Assembly (NCBI GenBank): GCA_028564705.1
Contig: JAPXFQ010001533.1
Location: forward strand, 434,001 to 498,000
From: Apricaphanius iberus
Lineage: Eukaryota; Chordata; Actinopteri; Cyprinodontiformes; Aphaniidae
Direction: 5' to 3'
Length of the DNA: 64,000 nucleotides
Shown: positions 12,061 through 23,109 of the stretch, in pieces
How the letters are laid out: the number at the start of each line of letters is the position of its first letter
Numbering within the stretch: the first letter of the stretch is position 1
The notes under the pieces: generated by a model
What the model saw: the letters and a program-made list of their open reading frames with translations, nothing else
What the model was told of the DNA's origin: nothing
Databases searched by the model: none
Translations under genes and position numbers: made by a program

Positions 12061-13560
12061 CTACTTTTCTGGTTCTAGTGAGGACATGGGCAGCAGCATT
12101 CTGGATTTATGTCTGATTGACATTTTAGGTAGACCTGTGAGGACGCTGTTGCAGTAATCAATCTGACTAAAGATGAACGCATGGATCGATTTTTCAAGGT
12201 CCTTCTGTGACATTAGTCCTTTAATCCTAGAAATGTTCTTCAGGTGATAGAAGTCTGACCTTGTTATTGCCTTTATGTGACCCTGGAAGTTCAGGTCTGA
12301 GTCCATTATTACACCTAGATTACGGGCCTGATGAGTCACCTGGTGACAAAGTAATGTATAGCTGACTGTTGTGTGCATACTTATGGAAACTAATCTTATT
12401 GACTGCTATAATCTTGGTTAGTGGGAGCATATAAATATTGAATAGGAGGGGTCCCAGGATGGAGCACTGGGGGACCCCACATGTAATTTTGTTTTTTTCT
12501 GATGAGAACTTTCCGATGGACAAAAATAACTTCCTATTCTTGAGGTAAGACACAAACCATTGAAGTGCTATAACAGTGTGTCCGACCCAGCTCTCCAGTC
12601 ATTCTAGTAATATCTTATGATCAACAGTGTCAAACGCTGCACTGAGGTCCAACAGAACCAGAACTGTGGTTCTGCCGCTGTCTGCATTTATGCGGATGTC
12701 ATTGAAAACTTTGATGAGCGCGGTCTCAGTGCTGTGATGGGCACGGAAACCAGACTGAAAATTATCTAAGGAGTCGTTTATTGTCAGAAATGTAGTTAAC
12801 TGTTGAGATACAGCTTTTTAAATAATCTTACTGACGAATGGGAGATTAGAGATTGGCCTATAGTTCTGCATCATTGTATTATCTAGGTTGTTTTTCTTTA
12901 ATAGGGGTTTTATAACTGCTATTTTGAGGGCCTAGGGGAAGACACCTGACTGGAGGGATGAGTTAACTATTTGAATCAGATCTGACTTAATGACAGGGTA
13001 ACTTTCTTTAAAAAAGGTGTTGGTAAAATATTGAGGCAGCAAGAGGAGGAGTTTAGCTGTTTAATAATTTCATCAAGATATGATTGATTTAGTTTTTTGA
13101 AATCAGACATTTTATTTGCATTGTTTTTACACGGGGGTGAAAATGGTGGTGGGTTGGGTGCTGCTTTACAGATTCATCTTCTTATTTCCACAAACTTTTG
13201 AGTGAAGAAATTGGCAAATTCACTACAGGCCCTGGTGGAGTGTAGCTCAGGAGCTGCTGTCACTGGAGGATCGGTTAGTCTTTCAACTGTTGCGAACAGA
13301 GTCCGAGCGCAATTAATGTTCCTGTTTATGATAAAAATGTTTCTCTTGCAGTTTTAAAAGTTAAGTTATATTTGTTCAGCCTGTTTTTGTAGATCTTATA
13401 GTGAACCTGAAGTTGAGTTTTCCTCCCTTTTTTCACTACATACTATTGGATTGCTGGTCCATGGAGACTTGTTTCTACCTGAGACTACTTTAAATTTAGT
13501 TGGAGCAATGGTATTAATGAGAAAAAGTTATGTACTAGCTTGTTAACAGAGTGTGTGCTG
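12061..13560 (-). pseudogene. L2-clade LINE fragment, inactive
   Basis: Read on the minus strand from about 13,560 towards 12,061. It covers a post-endonuclease stretch (about 13,520-13,340), the lead into the reverse transcriptase, a motif-A region ([12 protein letters not shown], about 12,640-12,700, with frame breaks), and the block at 12,320-12,553 containing CGVPQCSILGPLLFNIYML. The FADD motif C is degraded there to YAHN. The last block (12,061-12,378) holds NLGVIMDSDLNFQGHI and DYCNSVLTGLP, typical of the L2 post-RT region. Multiple stops and frameshifts make it a fossil, clearly older than the L2 at 60,000-64,000. The 3' UTR and tail are missing. Confidence 0.8.
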
Positions 13561-13599
13561 GGTAATGGTGTGGAGGGGGGTGTTGAGGGGATGGGGTAG

Positions 13600-13850
13600 A
13601 GCAGTACATTTTTTGTCGCCGATAATGATGTTACGTTCTTAAAACTCCATCCACACGTAGATACTAAAAACGGAGAAAACACAAATCTCCACTTTGGCCC
13701 TTTTGAAAAGATTTAAAAATCTTTTTTAAAAAGATTTGTTTTTTGTGCCGAAAATATCAGTTTACGTGTGGATGACAGGCCAAACCGTAAAAAATATCTC
13801 ACTTTTGTTAGAAACCCGGCTACGTGTGGACAGGTCCTAAGTTACGTTGC
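13600..13850. mobile_element. MITE-like repeat with GTGTGGA ends
   Basis: Contains CCATCCACACGTAG near the left edge, TTTACGTGTGGATGACAGG in the middle and GGCTACGTGTGGACAGG near the right edge, around a self-complementary AAAAGATTTAAAAATCTTTT core (13,706-13,725). This is the style of a common fish non-autonomous DNA transposon. No flanking duplication identified. Confidence 0.4.
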
Positions 13851-15597
13851 TCTAAGGTGTTTTAAAATCTTGCTCTATATGTGTCCCTTTTTGAACTCTG
13901 AGCACCTGCCCTCTCAAGGTCTTGGGATGGCACTGATAACTAAAGCTGGTAAATTCATAACCCGAAAGATATCCAGCTTGAACTGCAGCAAGATATGATT
14001 TTACAAGATCTGTAGTAAGGGGAGCTGAAGATAAATGCACACCACATTGCGAAGGTGGAAAAAGAATAGATGGCTTGAAGCAGGAGAGTGTGGCAACTGG
14101 GGTAACAAAACAGCAAATAGAAAGAGATGATGAATTGATTGAACAGATTTGAAAGTCCCGAAAGGGAAGACAGCTGTGTCTTATTCAGAAATATAGCATT
14201 GAGGCCAAAGCTATCTGTAACATTTCCCATGCATGTGTTAATTAGACTTGTTTGTGTACCAAGAGCAGAAAAAGAGGCTCCTATAATATATAGCAGAGCT
14301 GAAGGGGTATGTTTCTGCAGATGTGAATTGTTACAGAATCGTCTGTAATCCACTTCAAATACCTCTTGATTATGAGCACAACTGTTCCCCTGAGAGCTGC
14401 AATATCAGAACTGACACCATCCAGACGGGTTCATTCAGACAGGGAAGTAATAATAGAAAATAATCCACAAAATGCTCTTTTGTAAACCTTGTAAAGTTTG
14501 TCTATTGGGATTTCAACCTCTGTGTGTGTGTATGTGTGTGCTTTTGTGTGTATGCACGGCCCCTCATAAAAAAACAAATATTGCAGCATAGTACAGGTGT
14601 AAATACAAAGCACTACATTTCATCTGTTTAATCAATGATTTACAGCACGCTACGTTTAGCCTGTGACACGGCTGAGCTAGTTTCAGGAGCTTGGCTTCTG
14701 CAATCACCTGCTATCTTTGGCTCTGATAGTGAATAGTATTTATCTGCTTCTGGCCAATAACACCTAAGTACTGAATACAGTTCCAAATCCTATGGGGGAG
14801 ATAGTTCTAACAGTAAATCAAGTCAAAAAAGAAAGCTACCAAGAATGACAGACTCTGTTCTATTGACTTTAAAGCACTCATGTCCATGCAAATATCAGAT
14901 CAGTCCCAAACGTTGTATTTCTGTAATATACTGCACATCAGAGCTGTTGGCAGGCTAGTAATTGTTAATAGACAGACAAGGATTTTACTGATATCCAAAA
15001 ACCAATAACAGATGCTTACAATGTCATTATTTTTATATTACATCGCATCAGAGATTGTATCATGTATAAGGATTTTAGGTGATAATTAAACACAGTGGTG
15101 TATATTTGTGAAATGAAGTGAGTTGTATCTAAGTTTTTCTAATTCGTTACTAATAAAAGTCTTTAAAAATGTGACGTGCATTTTTATTCTGCCCACTTTA
15201 ATTTGATACCCCTAAATAAAATCTTCTGCAACTTTCCCATCACTAATCACCACATCAGGAGGGGGACTTTTTTACATATAGAACTAGGTTGGTTTGGATT
15301 TCCTTAGTAAAAAAAATACATAATTCTCTAAAACTGGGTTTTGTACCTACTTGGGTTATCTTTATTTGATGATGTGCAACACTTAAACAGAGATAAAAGC
15401 AGAAACAGAAATGCGTACGGGTCAAGTACTTTATTAACTCCATTCTATATGTATTAGGGATCACAAGTTTTGTGTAGCACAGGTAGCACTAATTGGCCAC
15501 TTTAACAAAAAGTGAGTATTGTTTAATCAAATGTGTGTTACCTTTCAGCCCTCTTGGGGGGCCCATATTGGCTTGGGGGTCTTGAAGGGTCCTGCAT
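13851..15597. other. Unique sequence, no supported gene
   Basis: Long frames occur on both strands at 13,955-14,353, but neither shows a known domain and the two strands are open equally. A TG-rich patch is listed separately. Nothing else recognised. Confidence 0.4.
14519..14552. repeat. (TG)n-rich microsatellite
   Basis: Interrupted TG repeats (TGTGTGTGTGTATGTGTGTG and further TG units). Confidence 0.8.
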
Positions 15598-15738
15598 TAC
15601 TTTTAGTGATGACCTTTTTAATTTTCATACTTTTGTCATGTATTTGGTTTCTTTACCACTGAATCATGTTAAGCACATTGAATTGCCTTGTGTTGAAAGT
15701 GTGCTATATAAATAAAATTGCCTTGCCTTGCTTTGTTT
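15598..15738 (+). mobile_element. Retroposon 3' tail, (TTGCC)n type, copy 1
   Basis: Shares CACTGAATCATGT, TTGAATTGCCTTGTGTTGAA and GTGCTATATAAATAAAATTG with the copy at 19,338-19,462. It ends in the simple tail TTGCCTTGCCTTGC. This is the 3' end style of fish LINE or LINE-dependent SINE copies that are severely 5'-truncated. No coding sequence remains. Confidence 0.65.
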
Positions 15739-17399
15739 GCCCATAGTAAGCTTTTTTCTTTCCTTCACATGGTAACAATTTGCTTGTTTGGGAACAAATT
15801 ATTTTTGACAGTATGTTGCCACCACCAATCATAGAGCGTAAGATGAGCAAAAAAAAAAAAGAAATTACAAATTATAGACTGTGTCCTAAATGTTCAGCTT
15901 GAAGCCAACAAACCAACATGCTGTCGATCTATCTGGGAATTTCTTGGCACAGACCACCAATATTAAAAGAAAAAAAAACACTTTCAAATGGAGTCAACAG
16001 AGCCTCATGTTGGAGTGTAGCAGCGATCAACAGGGATTGGAAAACAGTCCAAAGTATCGGCACTCAGTTGGCATGCTTCACCTCCCAAAGTATCTTCTTC
16101 ATGAGGATCAGTTGCTGCAGGTATAAAACTATATGACAGCTTGTTATGTAAGACTGAAGCTACATTCCACAGTCTCTGAGCGATGAATAAGGGCATCAAG
16201 GACATCTCTGAGCCAAAGTCCCACCCCTCCCTCCTTGCTTGTCACTGCTGAGCTGCCAGCAATGATAAAGGGCTGGAAAGTCTTGCTCAGCTCAACTCTG
16301 AACCCTCACCTTGTGACTTCACAGTGTGTCCTCCTACGTCTAATACTGTTCCTCGGCGTCCACCAGTCACAGGCGACAGCTAATGTATTAATGGTTCCAG
16401 AAAAGTAGTTATTGTCTATGGCATGGTCTGCTAATCAGGCTGGAGAGAAAGAGGCAAAAGGAGCGATGCTATCTGAAATGTCCATAGTGAGCAATTACCC
16501 ACCCTTTATTTTTAACAAAGGAAACCAATTAACAGGCAGAGGGGGTGCTAATTCTCCTTATTACAGACTTTTAAAAGACATGGTGGGGCACCACACAAAA
16601 GACGAAATTATACTGGGGTGGAATAAAAAAGCAATCATTTTAAATCTGTTGCTATTTCTGAACTGTATTAAACTGCTCTAATAATAATTAATTTCAGTGG
16701 GGACTCTTTTGGGGGAGGGGTGCATGTTAAAGCAATAATCTTAGCTTTTATGCAATTTTATGTTGTTGTTTTTTAAGGTGTTGTATTTTCATCGTACTGT
16801 GATTGGTTCCTTATTTACAAGCAATACAAGACTAATTCCCTCAAAGATTAAAAACACAATGTAATATTTGCCTGATCACTTTGCTTTCCTTCCTTTCGTA
16901 AAATTATTTGTTAAACGTAAAACAAAAAACAGATGTTTACATGCACTGAACAAAAAGGCACAGACTTTTTCTGTCACTGTCGTTAAATCTGACTAGATTT
17001 TTCAATTTTAGGTCAGGTTAGGATTGCAAAAATTATGTATATCCTCAATCTTGAAAAAATATATCAGTTTAAACAGAAATTCATTTATAATGCTTTATTA
17101 TTTTGTAAAATTGCCTTTTCAACTGTGTTACTAATTTCAGATGTTTTTGTGGCCTTTAACAAAATTTTTTGGGGATTTTGGTCCTTTCCTCCCATCAGAA
17201 CTCAGTCAGGTATTTTAAGCTGCCTTGTTTACATACGTCTTTTGAGCTCTGACAAAAATTTGCTATAAGTTTAAGAGCAGGTCTTTGTGATTCTCACACC
17301 AAAACATTGACTTAGTTGTCTTGAAGTGTATTTGAAACTAGCTTAATGGTACAGTGCTTTCCAACAAATGTCCTCAAAGGACACTACCCTGCATGTTTT
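15739..17399. other. Unique sequence, possible regulatory block
   Basis: No gene recognised. The stretch 16,470-16,560 contains several homeodomain-like cores (GAGCAATTACCC, CCAATTAACAGG, GCTAATTCTCC) in less AT-rich surroundings and might be a conserved non-coding element; this is only a suggestion. Confidence 0.3.
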
Positions 17400-17745
17400 A
17401 AATGTTTCCCTTCGTAATGCACCTATACCAGTACTGGTACCAGGTATCAGGGCCGATTCCGTTTTAATGTTCTTGTATCTGGTTAAGATTAAACTATAAC
17501 AATAGCCCATATTTAAAATTAGGAAATTATTTTTAATTTTCATTACTATTTTACTTTTTTGATCTAATTCACCATCATATATTGTAACAAGGAGAGAAAA
17601 AAATAAAACCTCTCTTCCAATTCATTGCATTTTTTTTGTGTGGTAGAAGTATCAGCGTTTGTTCTCAGTACCTTCAAGTGCTCAGATCCAAGTATCGGTA
17701 TCGTATCAGTTTGAAAAAAGTGGTAATGTTACATCGCTAGTTTAC
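17400..17745. mobile_element. MITE-like repeat rich in GGTATC/GTATCGG
   Basis: Starts near CCAGTACTGGTACCAGGTAT and ends near AAGTATCGGTATCGTATCAG, then GGTAATGTTACATCGCTAG. This is the layout of a familiar fish non-autonomous element whose ends are built from GGTATCGATACC-like sequence. It is diverged and its exact ends are unclear. Confidence 0.4.
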
Positions 17746-18629
17746 CTGCATTAGCAGATCAGATTTAATTTGATAGCTGATTAACAGGCTTTTGCTGCAC
17801 TGCAATCCTCTTTATCGGGTGATTTAAATAGAAAAGCAACTAAACCATGGAGGGTAGTGTGTCTTGAAGAAAAGGGTGGGGAAACACTGGCTTAGGTTCT
17901 TTATCTATTCTGAAGAACCATTTGTGCTCAAATTTTACCTGCATGTCTGATGTCTTGAGATGTGGATTCAACATTTCCACATCTTTTTTTATATTATGTC
18001 ATCTGATTTGTGGTGTGCACCAATTCTCTCACAGGAAAATATAGACACAGGCCATGATGTTGCCACTCCATACCCCACTGTTGAAATAATATTCTTATGC
18101 CTACAAGTATCATAGTTTTTCCTTATTGTGACCAAACACAGTATGATGTCTGGAAACTCCTCGGTGTAAAACAGTTTGACAAGATACACATAGTATTTTC
18201 GAGTGTCTGGAAATCTGTTTTCTTGACCACTTTCTTTAAGAATTTCTAATGATGTCACACGGATAAGCAGTATGTTTGACATGTTCAAATCATTAACAGG
18301 TGTGCATTAATTTACCTCAAATGTAAATTAGAAGTATCCAAAGACATGAAGTCATCATCTGTTTTTTCTTTTTGAAAAACATACCACTGTTAGGATGTGT
18401 AAAATGACTTTTAGGGAAGGTAAAACATTTTTTTTTAAGATTTCTGGAACAAATCCAAATGATTTAGACAATCTTACTTGTTCTGAAACATAAGAAAACG
18501 TGATTCAATGTCAGGCATTAAAGCAAGGTAGGTGGTGTTTTTATGCAAAATGTTTGGTTCTAAAGGTACATGCTACACAGGTGCTTGTATTTATAAGAAT
18601 CAGTACAGGTCATGTGGAAGTAATTTATA
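17746..18629. other. Unique AT-rich sequence
   Basis: No gene, RNA or element recognised. Confidence 0.4.
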
Positions 18630-18782
18630 ATGGTTGGATACATCATGGACCAACAGGTGAGGCTGAAGGGATTTTATTGTAGTTTTGAAGTTTCTATGAA
18701 ACTTGGTAAAGTAATTTCAATTACCTTGCTTTTGAAAGTGTGTTATACAAATAAAATTGCATTGCCTTGCCTTGCTTTGTTC
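18630..18782 (+). mobile_element. Retroposon 3' tail, (TTGCC)n type, copy 2
   Basis: The diverged end GAAAGTGTGTTATACAAATA followed by AAATTGCATTGCCTTGCC matches the tails at 15,598-15,738 and 19,338-19,462. The upstream part is too diverged to delimit well. Confidence 0.5.
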
Positions 18783-19337
18783 TTAGTGAGTGGGGAATGA
18801 TGTGTAGGAGGACTGTGAAGGTTTGCTATGCTTAAATATTTTGAGGACTGGTTCTTGCATTATGCAATTTATGCCTGAATATTCTGGCCAAGAAAGGGCT
18901 TTGCAAATAACAATTATTTTAAACTTTACATACCAAATGTCTATTATTTAAAATGAGAACTGTTTTCAGTGCAGTGTGTGCCTGAAGGAGCCATAAAGGG
19001 CACGACGCTTGCATAATTGTTGCTAGGGCTAGGCAGTATGGCCCAATTTTTATATCACTGTACTTTTAAATAACATATTGATGTTACAGTATTTGACTGT
19101 ATCTTTTTCTATAAAAGACCATTGTTACCCACATTATCATATAAGAAAAGAATGAATGGCCTAGCTTGGCTTTAAATAGCCCACGTTACTGTCCTATGGA
19201 CTGTATTGTGTTGTTTTCCAGAAACAGGTAAATGAAAGAAAAGAGAATGATGATGATTATGATCAAAGTAGAGTACACATCCTTGATACTCAAAGACTGA
19301 AAATATACTTTCTTTTTAACCTCACGGCACAAGCAGC

Positions 19338-19462
19338 AGGCTAATGATTAATTTTCATATTTTTATCATGTATTTACTTTCCTTGCCACTGAATCATGTG
19401 AAGCTCCTTGAATTGCCTTGTGTTGAAAGTGTGCTATATAAATAAAATTGTCTTGCCTTTTA
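19338..19462 (+). mobile_element. Retroposon 3' tail, (TTGCC)n type, copy 3
   Basis: Near-identical over its last 80 bases to copy 1 (CACTGAATCATGT, TTGAATTGCCTTGTGTTGAA, GTGCTATATAAATAAAATTG). It ends in a shortened TTGTCTTGCC tail. Confidence 0.65.
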
Positions 19463-19808
19463 CTTGGTTTGCATGTAAAACTGGAGAATTCCACTAGGAG
19501 GCAGAGTACATGTACATCCGGATAGAGTGGTTAATTTTTAGAGTAGAAACAAAACAAAACAAAAATAGTGACCATAGAAGATCATTAGCCGGTTAATATT
19601 TAGATAACGGCAGAAAAAAAGACGGCAGTAGTATCATAAATGGTATGTAAAACCGTATATACGCTATTGTTGCTTTCTTTTCTACTTTCTTTCCCGCTCC
19701 TAACATCCCATGCCTTCACAGCCGGTCAAACAGAGCTTTACATTCCCCATACTGGTTACTTGCAACAGCATTTGCAAAAGATTACTGTTAAGTTCACTTC
19801 TAAACTAC

Positions 19809-19811
19809 ATA

Positions 19812-19889
<78 letters not shown>

Positions 19890-19894
19890 CATAT
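19809..19894. repeat. (AT)n microsatellite
   Basis: About 85 bp of AT dinucleotides with a single AC interruption near 19,829-19,831 and others at the right edge. Its translation as Tyr-Ile repeats has no coding meaning. Confidence 0.95.
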
Positions 19895-19970
19895 GTAAAA
19901 TGTATATCCTAGCAGAAGAAAAACACCGGTTTTTGGTATGCACCGGTTTACCACACAGGCCTAATTGTGG

Positions 19971-20914
19971 CTTCTGTTGGAGGTTACTCCCACTAGAAAG
20001 TATCTTGGTTCAAGGTTCCATGGTGTTCATATATATAGTTTGTGGTTCCAGAGAATGAAAAGTTGGTGAATTAAAATTCTGTGTTCTAGTGATGTTAAGT
20101 GATCCAGTGTTGGATGGTGGATAGATTGTGTTAAGTCAATTGGGTTCATAAGAGCCCCATGCAACACGTTGGTCAGCAATGTGCTTTTTATTTAAAGTAT
20201 TATAGAAATAAAGTATGGCATGGTACTGTATGATATAATAAGAGGTTTAAACCAGGAAGTGGTTTAACACTTAAGTAAAGACGCAAGGCAAGGTCATGTT
20301 AGGTTATTCTATGGCATAGGGAAATGAAAGGAGGACTTGATTACCACAACAGAGATAGACAATCTGGCAGAAAAGAAAGAAGTAACATTGGTCTTCTTAT
20401 ACTGTGGTTGGTGAGATAAATAGTAGATAACATTTAGGTTACTTTTAGATTAAGGAGAGATACATTTTGGATAACTGCTGGCTCTTTTGACTCATGTCTA
20501 TAGACTTTGGCTTTTTATTCATTAGACACATATCATGCTGCCGTATCATTAGCAACCCATTGTCTGACGTCCTCTTGAATTAAGTTAAAGGACATGATTC
20601 AGTTCTGGAGCTATCTTTTAAGCAATTTCCTTTCTAGCTGATTTGCAGTTTTTTACAATCATTGTGCTACTATTTTCAGAACCTTTATGTCATTATTCAC
20701 AACTCTAGACACAAAACTCACAACCAAAGATCAAAATGCACATTTATCAAAACTCTACCCTTTTCTTAATTGCTTGGATACAATACACATCTTAAATAAT
20801 TTGTTAATTCAACAAAATTTATCTGTTCCATATTACACAACTTTAGAACACACAAGTGTTACTATTTTAAAAGGCAATTCACACATTACGTTTCATTCGA
20901 TTGAGAGTTTAAAT
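19971..20914. other. AT-rich sequence, possibly transposon-derived at right
   Basis: No gene. The stretch 20,640-20,910 has the feel of a common fish repeat (ACAAAACTCACAACCAAAGA and CAAGTGTTACTATTTTAAAA), but I cannot name the family. Confidence 0.3.
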
Positions 20915-21447
20915 GAAAGCAACTGGACTTTTCTTCTTGTCTTGAAAACGTTTCACCTCTCATAGAAGAGCAAAAAAGAGCTTTTTCAGTTCTGAAAGAC
21001 TGGATTGTGATTTATAAGTCCAAAAGTTAGGGTTGTTACGCTCACTGATTAGGCTGTTGTTAGTCCTAATGAGGCTATCACAGTTATGTACGCTCTATTT
21101 AAGTACCAATAGTGCTGCTTTGGTCACCTGCCTTAAGGTGTGAGTTATTTCACTGTAAACTTCTTAGGTAAACAACTCAAAACTGCTTTATATGTGTTGG
21201 ACAGGGGGAATCTGAGGCCACCTCCTCTGTTCAACGTCGGTTTCATATGTTTGACATAAAAGGCTTCTTTCACTCCTTTCTCAAACCATCTGTCTTCTCT
21301 ATCTAAAATGTGTACATCAGTGTCTTCAAAAGCGTGACCTTTGTCCTTTAGATGTAGATGGACAGCTGAGTCTTGGCCTGATGAGTTCTCTCTTCTGTGT
21401 TGAACCATTATTTTGTGTAGTTGCTGCCAGTTACTAAGAAACCCCAA
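20915..21447 (-). pseudogene. Penelope-like element 3' remnant (GIY-YIG)
   Basis: The minus strand carries an open frame of 100 codons (21,145-21,447) with HRRENSSGQDSAVHLHLKDK, DVHILDREDRWFEKGVKEA and PTLNRGGGLR. This is the C-terminal part of the GIY-YIG endonuclease of fish Penelope-like retroelements; the catalytic GIY-YIG start and the whole reverse transcriptase are missing. Downstream in its reading direction lie TGAGAGGTGAAACGTTTTCA and AAGTCCAGTTGC (about 20,925-20,970), the terminal repeat type also seen as the inverted pair at 5,227-5,408. The element is strongly 5'-truncated, as is usual for target-primed retroelements. Confidence 0.75.
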
Positions 21448-21675
21448 CGTCTGTCTAGAATTTGAGTGTTAATGGGCAGAACAAGCAAGATTGAAGGAGC
21501 AAAAAACACATACAATTGGAGTGTTATAATATAGCTCCCCATGAGCCAAGACCTAAATCTTTTAAAAGATTTGACATCTGCTGTGTGGAGATGGACAGTT
21601 CACTTGGGAAGAGTGGGCAAAACTACCTGCTGCCAAATGGATACATCTCATTGCGAAGTGAAGGGATCCTTTTTT
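21448..21675. other. Unique sequence
   Basis: Nothing recognised between the Penelope remnant and the next repeat. Confidence 0.4.
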
Positions 21676-22500
21676 GGATGACCGTAATTTCCAAACTATA
21701 AAGCCCACCTGATTATAAGCCAATTTTTAGAAAAAACACAAATGCGTACAAACAAGGTGTTTTAAGGTTTGATTGCCATATCTAAGGGTTTGTGCAGAAG
21801 GGATTGTCGGGAGAGTGAATGGTGTTTGGGGAAGCTTTGATTTTATTAACATTTCAACACGATGGAAACACCTCAGCTCGCCTCTCTCTGTGTGTTCAGC
21901 CATTGTTTTAAGAAAGACTTCAAGTTCGGGCAATTTACTTTTATTACCTCTGAAAGCTTTTTTTACTCTTATTGCATTGGGTTTGTCTTTCATGCTGACG
22001 TCTCAAACGTCTCACCATTTATTCAGTGCTGCCAACGGTATGTGAAGTCTTCTTTAAAAGTCAGATCAAATGCCTTTAACAGTTGAATACGGAACATGGG
22101 CACCAAAGTGACATCTAGTGTGTTGAGGTGGTAGTTGCAATAACAAAGTGCCGTCTGAATGCCAGTTCTGTCAGCGTAACCAGTCAGCATCATGTCCAGC
22201 TATGAATCTTACAGGGTAAGGGCTATTTTGTACTAATAAGTTTAAAATACTAAACGAAAAATAATTATAACAAAATATGGGTCAAAGGCAACAGTAAGTT
22301 TTTGTACCTGTCCTCTCTGCATCTATCTCAGTAGCCAAGTGGTGTCCTCTATTAAAGTCATAATTTATACTTTAAATTTTACATATACATATAATTTACA
22401 TCTGACAGATTTTACAGGGTGTGTATCCGTCTAAGGTGTAAGGTCAGAGACCTACGTCAATACAGAAAGCTAGCTAGAAAAGTCTTGTTAATAGCCACTC
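21676..22500 (+). mobile_element. Interspersed repeat starting CCGTAATTTCCAAACTATAA
   Basis: The edge at about 21,680 (CCGTAATTTCCAAACTATAA, then CACCTGATTATAAGCC) is a well-known start of a fish non-autonomous DNA transposon. Downstream blocks such as CAGCTATGAATCTTACAGGG and TCAGAGACCTACGTCAATAC, and the CCGTAGCGGTGA block, fit the same family. Coding ORFs inside are short and overlap on both strands, so I read no gene here. The right boundary is uncertain and may abut family A copy 2. Confidence 0.5.
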
Positions 22501-22639
22501 ACCGTAGCGGTGAAAGCGAGCCTGCTATACTAGGGAGTGCAGGAGGAAAGTGCTTTCTTTTCTTTTGCTTACTCAGTGTGGAGGTTGATGCTCTCATATA
22601 TAGGAATAACGTCATATACACAAGTATTGCAAAGCTGTT

Positions 22640-23109
22640 TTACCAACAGCTAACTTTAGCCGTTAGCAAGCTTTTGTACTTTTTTCCATGAAACGCGTAT
22701 GTTTTGATGCCGTGAAAGTTTTTCATTTGTGTTCATCTGCTGTAGGCTTCATCTAAACTAACTCTAGTTTTAGATCTTGTAAGGTCCCTCCTCTTCTGAG
22801 GAAGATAATTAAATCTGTGGGGCTTAGACACAGCAGCTAAACTGAGTGCTCCATTTTCTACAGTACATGCTTCGTTGCTCTGGGCAGTTGTTTACAATAG
22901 TATTCGGCAACCTACAATGCTGCGCCGCTGTTGGCTGGAAAACCTGAATATAAACACAGTACAGTGATCTTTTTTAATTATTTTAGGTTACATATAATGT
23001 TTAAAGGAAATGATGCACTTTCATTCTGCACACCTCTAAACTCCCTGTTGAAGTATAACTTTTTTAAAGAGATCGCTTTTAAGAAAAATTTTCCATATTC
23101 AACCTTTAA
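22640..23109 (+). mobile_element. hAT-like MITE, family A, copy 2
   Basis: Same landmarks as copies 1 and 3: CTAACTCTAGTTTT, CTCCTCTTCTGAGGAAGATA, TGCTGCGCCGCTG, ATATAAACACAG, CACCTCTAAACTCC and the end ATTCAACCTTTAA. More diverged than copy 1. Confidence 0.55.

Larger units (their letters stand above)
19023..19970. mobile_element. MITE-like element with later insertions
   Basis: The left edge GGGCTAGGCAGTATGGCCC and right edge CGGTTTACCACACAGGCCTA are degraded versions of inverted ends seen in a common fish MITE (GGGCTGGGC... type). Between them lie a retroposon tail and an (AT)n tract, which would be later additions. The ends pair at only about 9 of 14 positions, so this remains tentative. 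Confidence 0.35.

Noticed and set aside
13955..14353. 132-codon minus-strand ORF
   Set aside because: No domain, no splice context, and the opposite strand is also open in the same region.
19640..19912. ORF with a Tyr-Ile repeat tail
   Set aside because: It is an (AT)n microsatellite read in frame; no conserved protein part.
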